6,604 nt of DNA from JBBKWG01 sp037968835. Its GTDB lineage: Bacteria; Pseudomonadota; Alphaproteobacteria; Rhodobacterales; Rhodobacteraceae. Each line of letters begins with the position of its first letter. Within the stretch, counting starts at the first letter, position 1. The translations under genes and the position numbers were made by a program. The DNA is taken from NCBI GenBank assembly GCA_037968835.1, contig JBBKWG010000206.1:1-6604 (forward strand). The letters run 5' to 3'. The notes beneath the pieces are model-generated. The model had not been told where the DNA came from, made no database searches, and saw only the letters and a list, made by a program, of their open reading frames with translations. Positions 5,733 to 6,604 of the stretch are shown here, piece after piece.

Positions 5733-6461
5733 ATGGCGCGTCAGGATGATCCCGTCGACAGCGGCAACGTCGTCAGTCTTTCCGAAATCCGCGGTATCGG
5801 TTCGCGACCCGCGATCGCGCAGATCGAGGCTTATTGGCAGACCACCCGTCGCGGGCGGCTTGTTCCGTCACGCAGCGATGTCGATCCGCGCGGACTGCAT
5901 GGCGCGCTGGAACACGCCTTCGTCCTGGAGCGGATTTCAAGCGGACTGGCGCGGTTTCGCGTCGCCGGATCGCACCTGACCGAATTGATGGGGCTTGAGG
6001 TTCGCGGCATGCCCTTGTCGTCGATCTTCGTTCCCGAGGCGCGCGCCAAATTGTCGGACGCCATCGAAGCCGCATTCGACACGCCAGCCACGATCCGGCT
6101 CTCGCTCGTCTCCGAAGCCGGTTTCGGTCGTCCCTGACTGGAAGGCGCAATGGTGCTTCTTCCGCGGCGCCGCGACCTGGGCGACATCACCCGGATCCTT
6201 GGCGCCGTAGCAATGTCGGGTCAAACCGGACGATCGCCCCGACGCCTTGAGATCACCGGCGAAAAGCGACGCGGCCTGACCGGATACGCAGGCAGCGACA
6301 CCGGCCTTGCCGACCAGTTCGATCGCCCCGGTGGACGGCCACAAATTCCGCGATCCCACGCAATCAGGTCCGCCAAACCGAAAGAGCCGAAGAAGCCGCA
6401 AAAGAGCAACGTGGGGTTCCTGCGACTGGTCTCCGACACCTCGCGCGACACCGACACGTGA
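5733..6461 (+). pseudogene. PAS_5-type single PAS domain protein interrupted by in-frame TGA at codon 135
   Basis: The frame starting at ATG 5733 encodes a PAS protein resembling the alphaproteobacterial PAS_5 group. Family-like segments include YWQTTRRGRLVPSRSDVDPR (34-53), LEHAFVLERISSGLARFRVAG (59-79), LMGLEVRGMPLSSIF (85-99) and SEAGFGRP (127-134). Codon 135 is TGA (6135-6137). The same frame continues without interruption as LEGAMVLLPRRRDLGDITR, TGRSPRRLEITG, a Lys/Pro-rich linker and FLRLVSD, to a TGA at 6459-6461. The downstream part reads like the normal C-terminal half of such proteins. This is therefore a single nonsense change rather than a frameshift. A CGA or GGA codon one substitution away would restore it. 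Possible explanations are a recent pseudogene, a sequencing error, or UGA read-through. AAAGG (5718-5722) ahead of ATG 5733 supports the start. PAS_5-like single-domain proteins include cell-cycle and motility regulators such as Caulobacter MopJ, but a specific role here is unknown. Confidence 0.8.
6140..6163 (+). other. Hairpin two bases after the in-frame TGA of the PAS gene
   Basis: GGAAG (6140-6144) pairs with CTTCC (6159-6163) and GCGC (6145-6148) pairs with GTGC (6153-6156, one G-U), closing an AATG loop with a two-base TT bulge on the 3' side. This gives nine pairs starting right after TGA-CT. It may be a by-product of GC-rich coding sequence. It is recorded because structure close behind a UGA-C context can influence termination. 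Confidence 0.35.
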
Positions 6462-6477
6462 TGCGTTGAAAAGAAAA

Positions 6478-6496
6478 GGCCCGCATCGCGCGGGCC
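6478..6496 (-). terminator. Intrinsic terminator, strongest for the minus strand
   Basis: A perfect seven-pair all-GC stem, GGCCCGC (6478-6484) with GCGGGCC (6490-6496), closes a five-base loop. On the minus strand it is followed at once by TTTTCTTTTC, and it lies about 30 bases after the stop of the partial gene at the right edge, so it fits as that gene's terminator. On the plus strand the stem is followed only by AGTTT, 16 bases after the end of the PAS reading frame, so any termination in that direction is weaker. Confidence 0.85.
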
Positions 6497-6525
6497 AGTT
6501 TCCATTCAATTCCGAGGCAGCGCAG

Positions 6526-6604
6526 TCAGCCGACAGCAGCCGCGACATTGGCATCCCGCCGCGCCGACAACTCTTCCGCCACCAGAAACGCCAGTTCCAG
6601 CGAT
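6526..6604 (-). CDS. C-terminal end of an unidentified protein (runs off right edge)
   Basis: Read on the minus strand, one frame is open from the right edge to a TGA at 6526-6528 and encodes 25 residues, opening SLELAFLVAEELSARRDANV and ending AAAVG. The composition looks coding: G/C at third positions, and an amphipathic helix with Glu, Leu and Arg. A strong minus-strand terminator follows 30 bases later, which supports a real gene ending here. I do not recognise the family from so short a tail. Confidence 0.6.
   Translation of the reverse strand, partial: SLELAFLVAEELSARRDANVAAAVG

Noticed and set aside
6135..6163. Selenocysteine codon with a SECIS element at the in-frame TGA of the PAS gene
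   Set aside because: The hairpin loop begins only 11 bases after the TGA and opens with AA rather than containing an early G, which does not fit the bacterial SECIS pattern. The flanking protein has no redox motif.
5937..6554. 205-residue minus-strand frame opposite the PAS gene, running through the terminator region
   Set aside because: It runs antisense to family-like PAS coding sequence and crosses the hairpin at 6478-6496. No motif recognised and no RBS; the PAS frame and the partial right-edge gene explain the region better.

Overview
This window looks like GC-rich alphaproteobacterial chromosome, most likely Rhodobacterales-like. No database search was possible. The call rests on a phoR-pstS pair with an 11-bp-periodic Pho box, a yicC-gmk pair, a PAS_5-type protein of the alphaproteobacterial kind, and strong G/C preference at third codon positions.

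Left part (1-1761, minus strand): the start of a phosphate-starvation locus. It holds phoR, a sensor histidine kinase with no visible membrane segment, then a roughly 150-base gap carrying a Pho box array, then the N-terminal half of pstS, the periplasmic phosphate-binding protein, which runs off the left edge. The remaining pst/phoU/phoB genes would be expected further left.

Middle (1762-2318, plus strand): an AT-richer divergent intergenic region, then a small gene for a protein of about 128 residues. I read it tentatively as a degenerate receiver (CheY-like) fold lacking the phospho-acceptor. Its translation start is unusual: a strong ribosome-binding site sits in front of a possible nine-codon leader whose stop overlaps the ATG. 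Its 3' end overlaps the next gene tail to tail by 13 bp.

Central operon (2306-5612, minus strand, read right to left): yicC (YicC-type endoribonuclease), gmk (guanylate kinase), a gamma-class carbonic anhydrase-like left-handed beta-helix protein, and a Cys/Met-metabolism PLP enzyme. The first three are joined by ATGA 4-bp overlaps and the fourth follows after 6 bp, so they are probably co-transcribed and translationally coupled.

Right part (5613-6604): a 120-bp divergent promoter region, then a PAS_5-type gene on the plus strand. An in-frame TGA at codon 135 interrupts it, yet the same frame continues with family-like sequence to codon 242. A strong hairpin follows with its T-run on the minus strand. 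It terminates a minus-strand gene of which only the last 25 codons are visible. The interrupted PAS gene, the pseudoreceiver-like gene beside phoR and its odd start region deserve the closest look. I saw no mobile element, CRISPR array, tRNA or rRNA.
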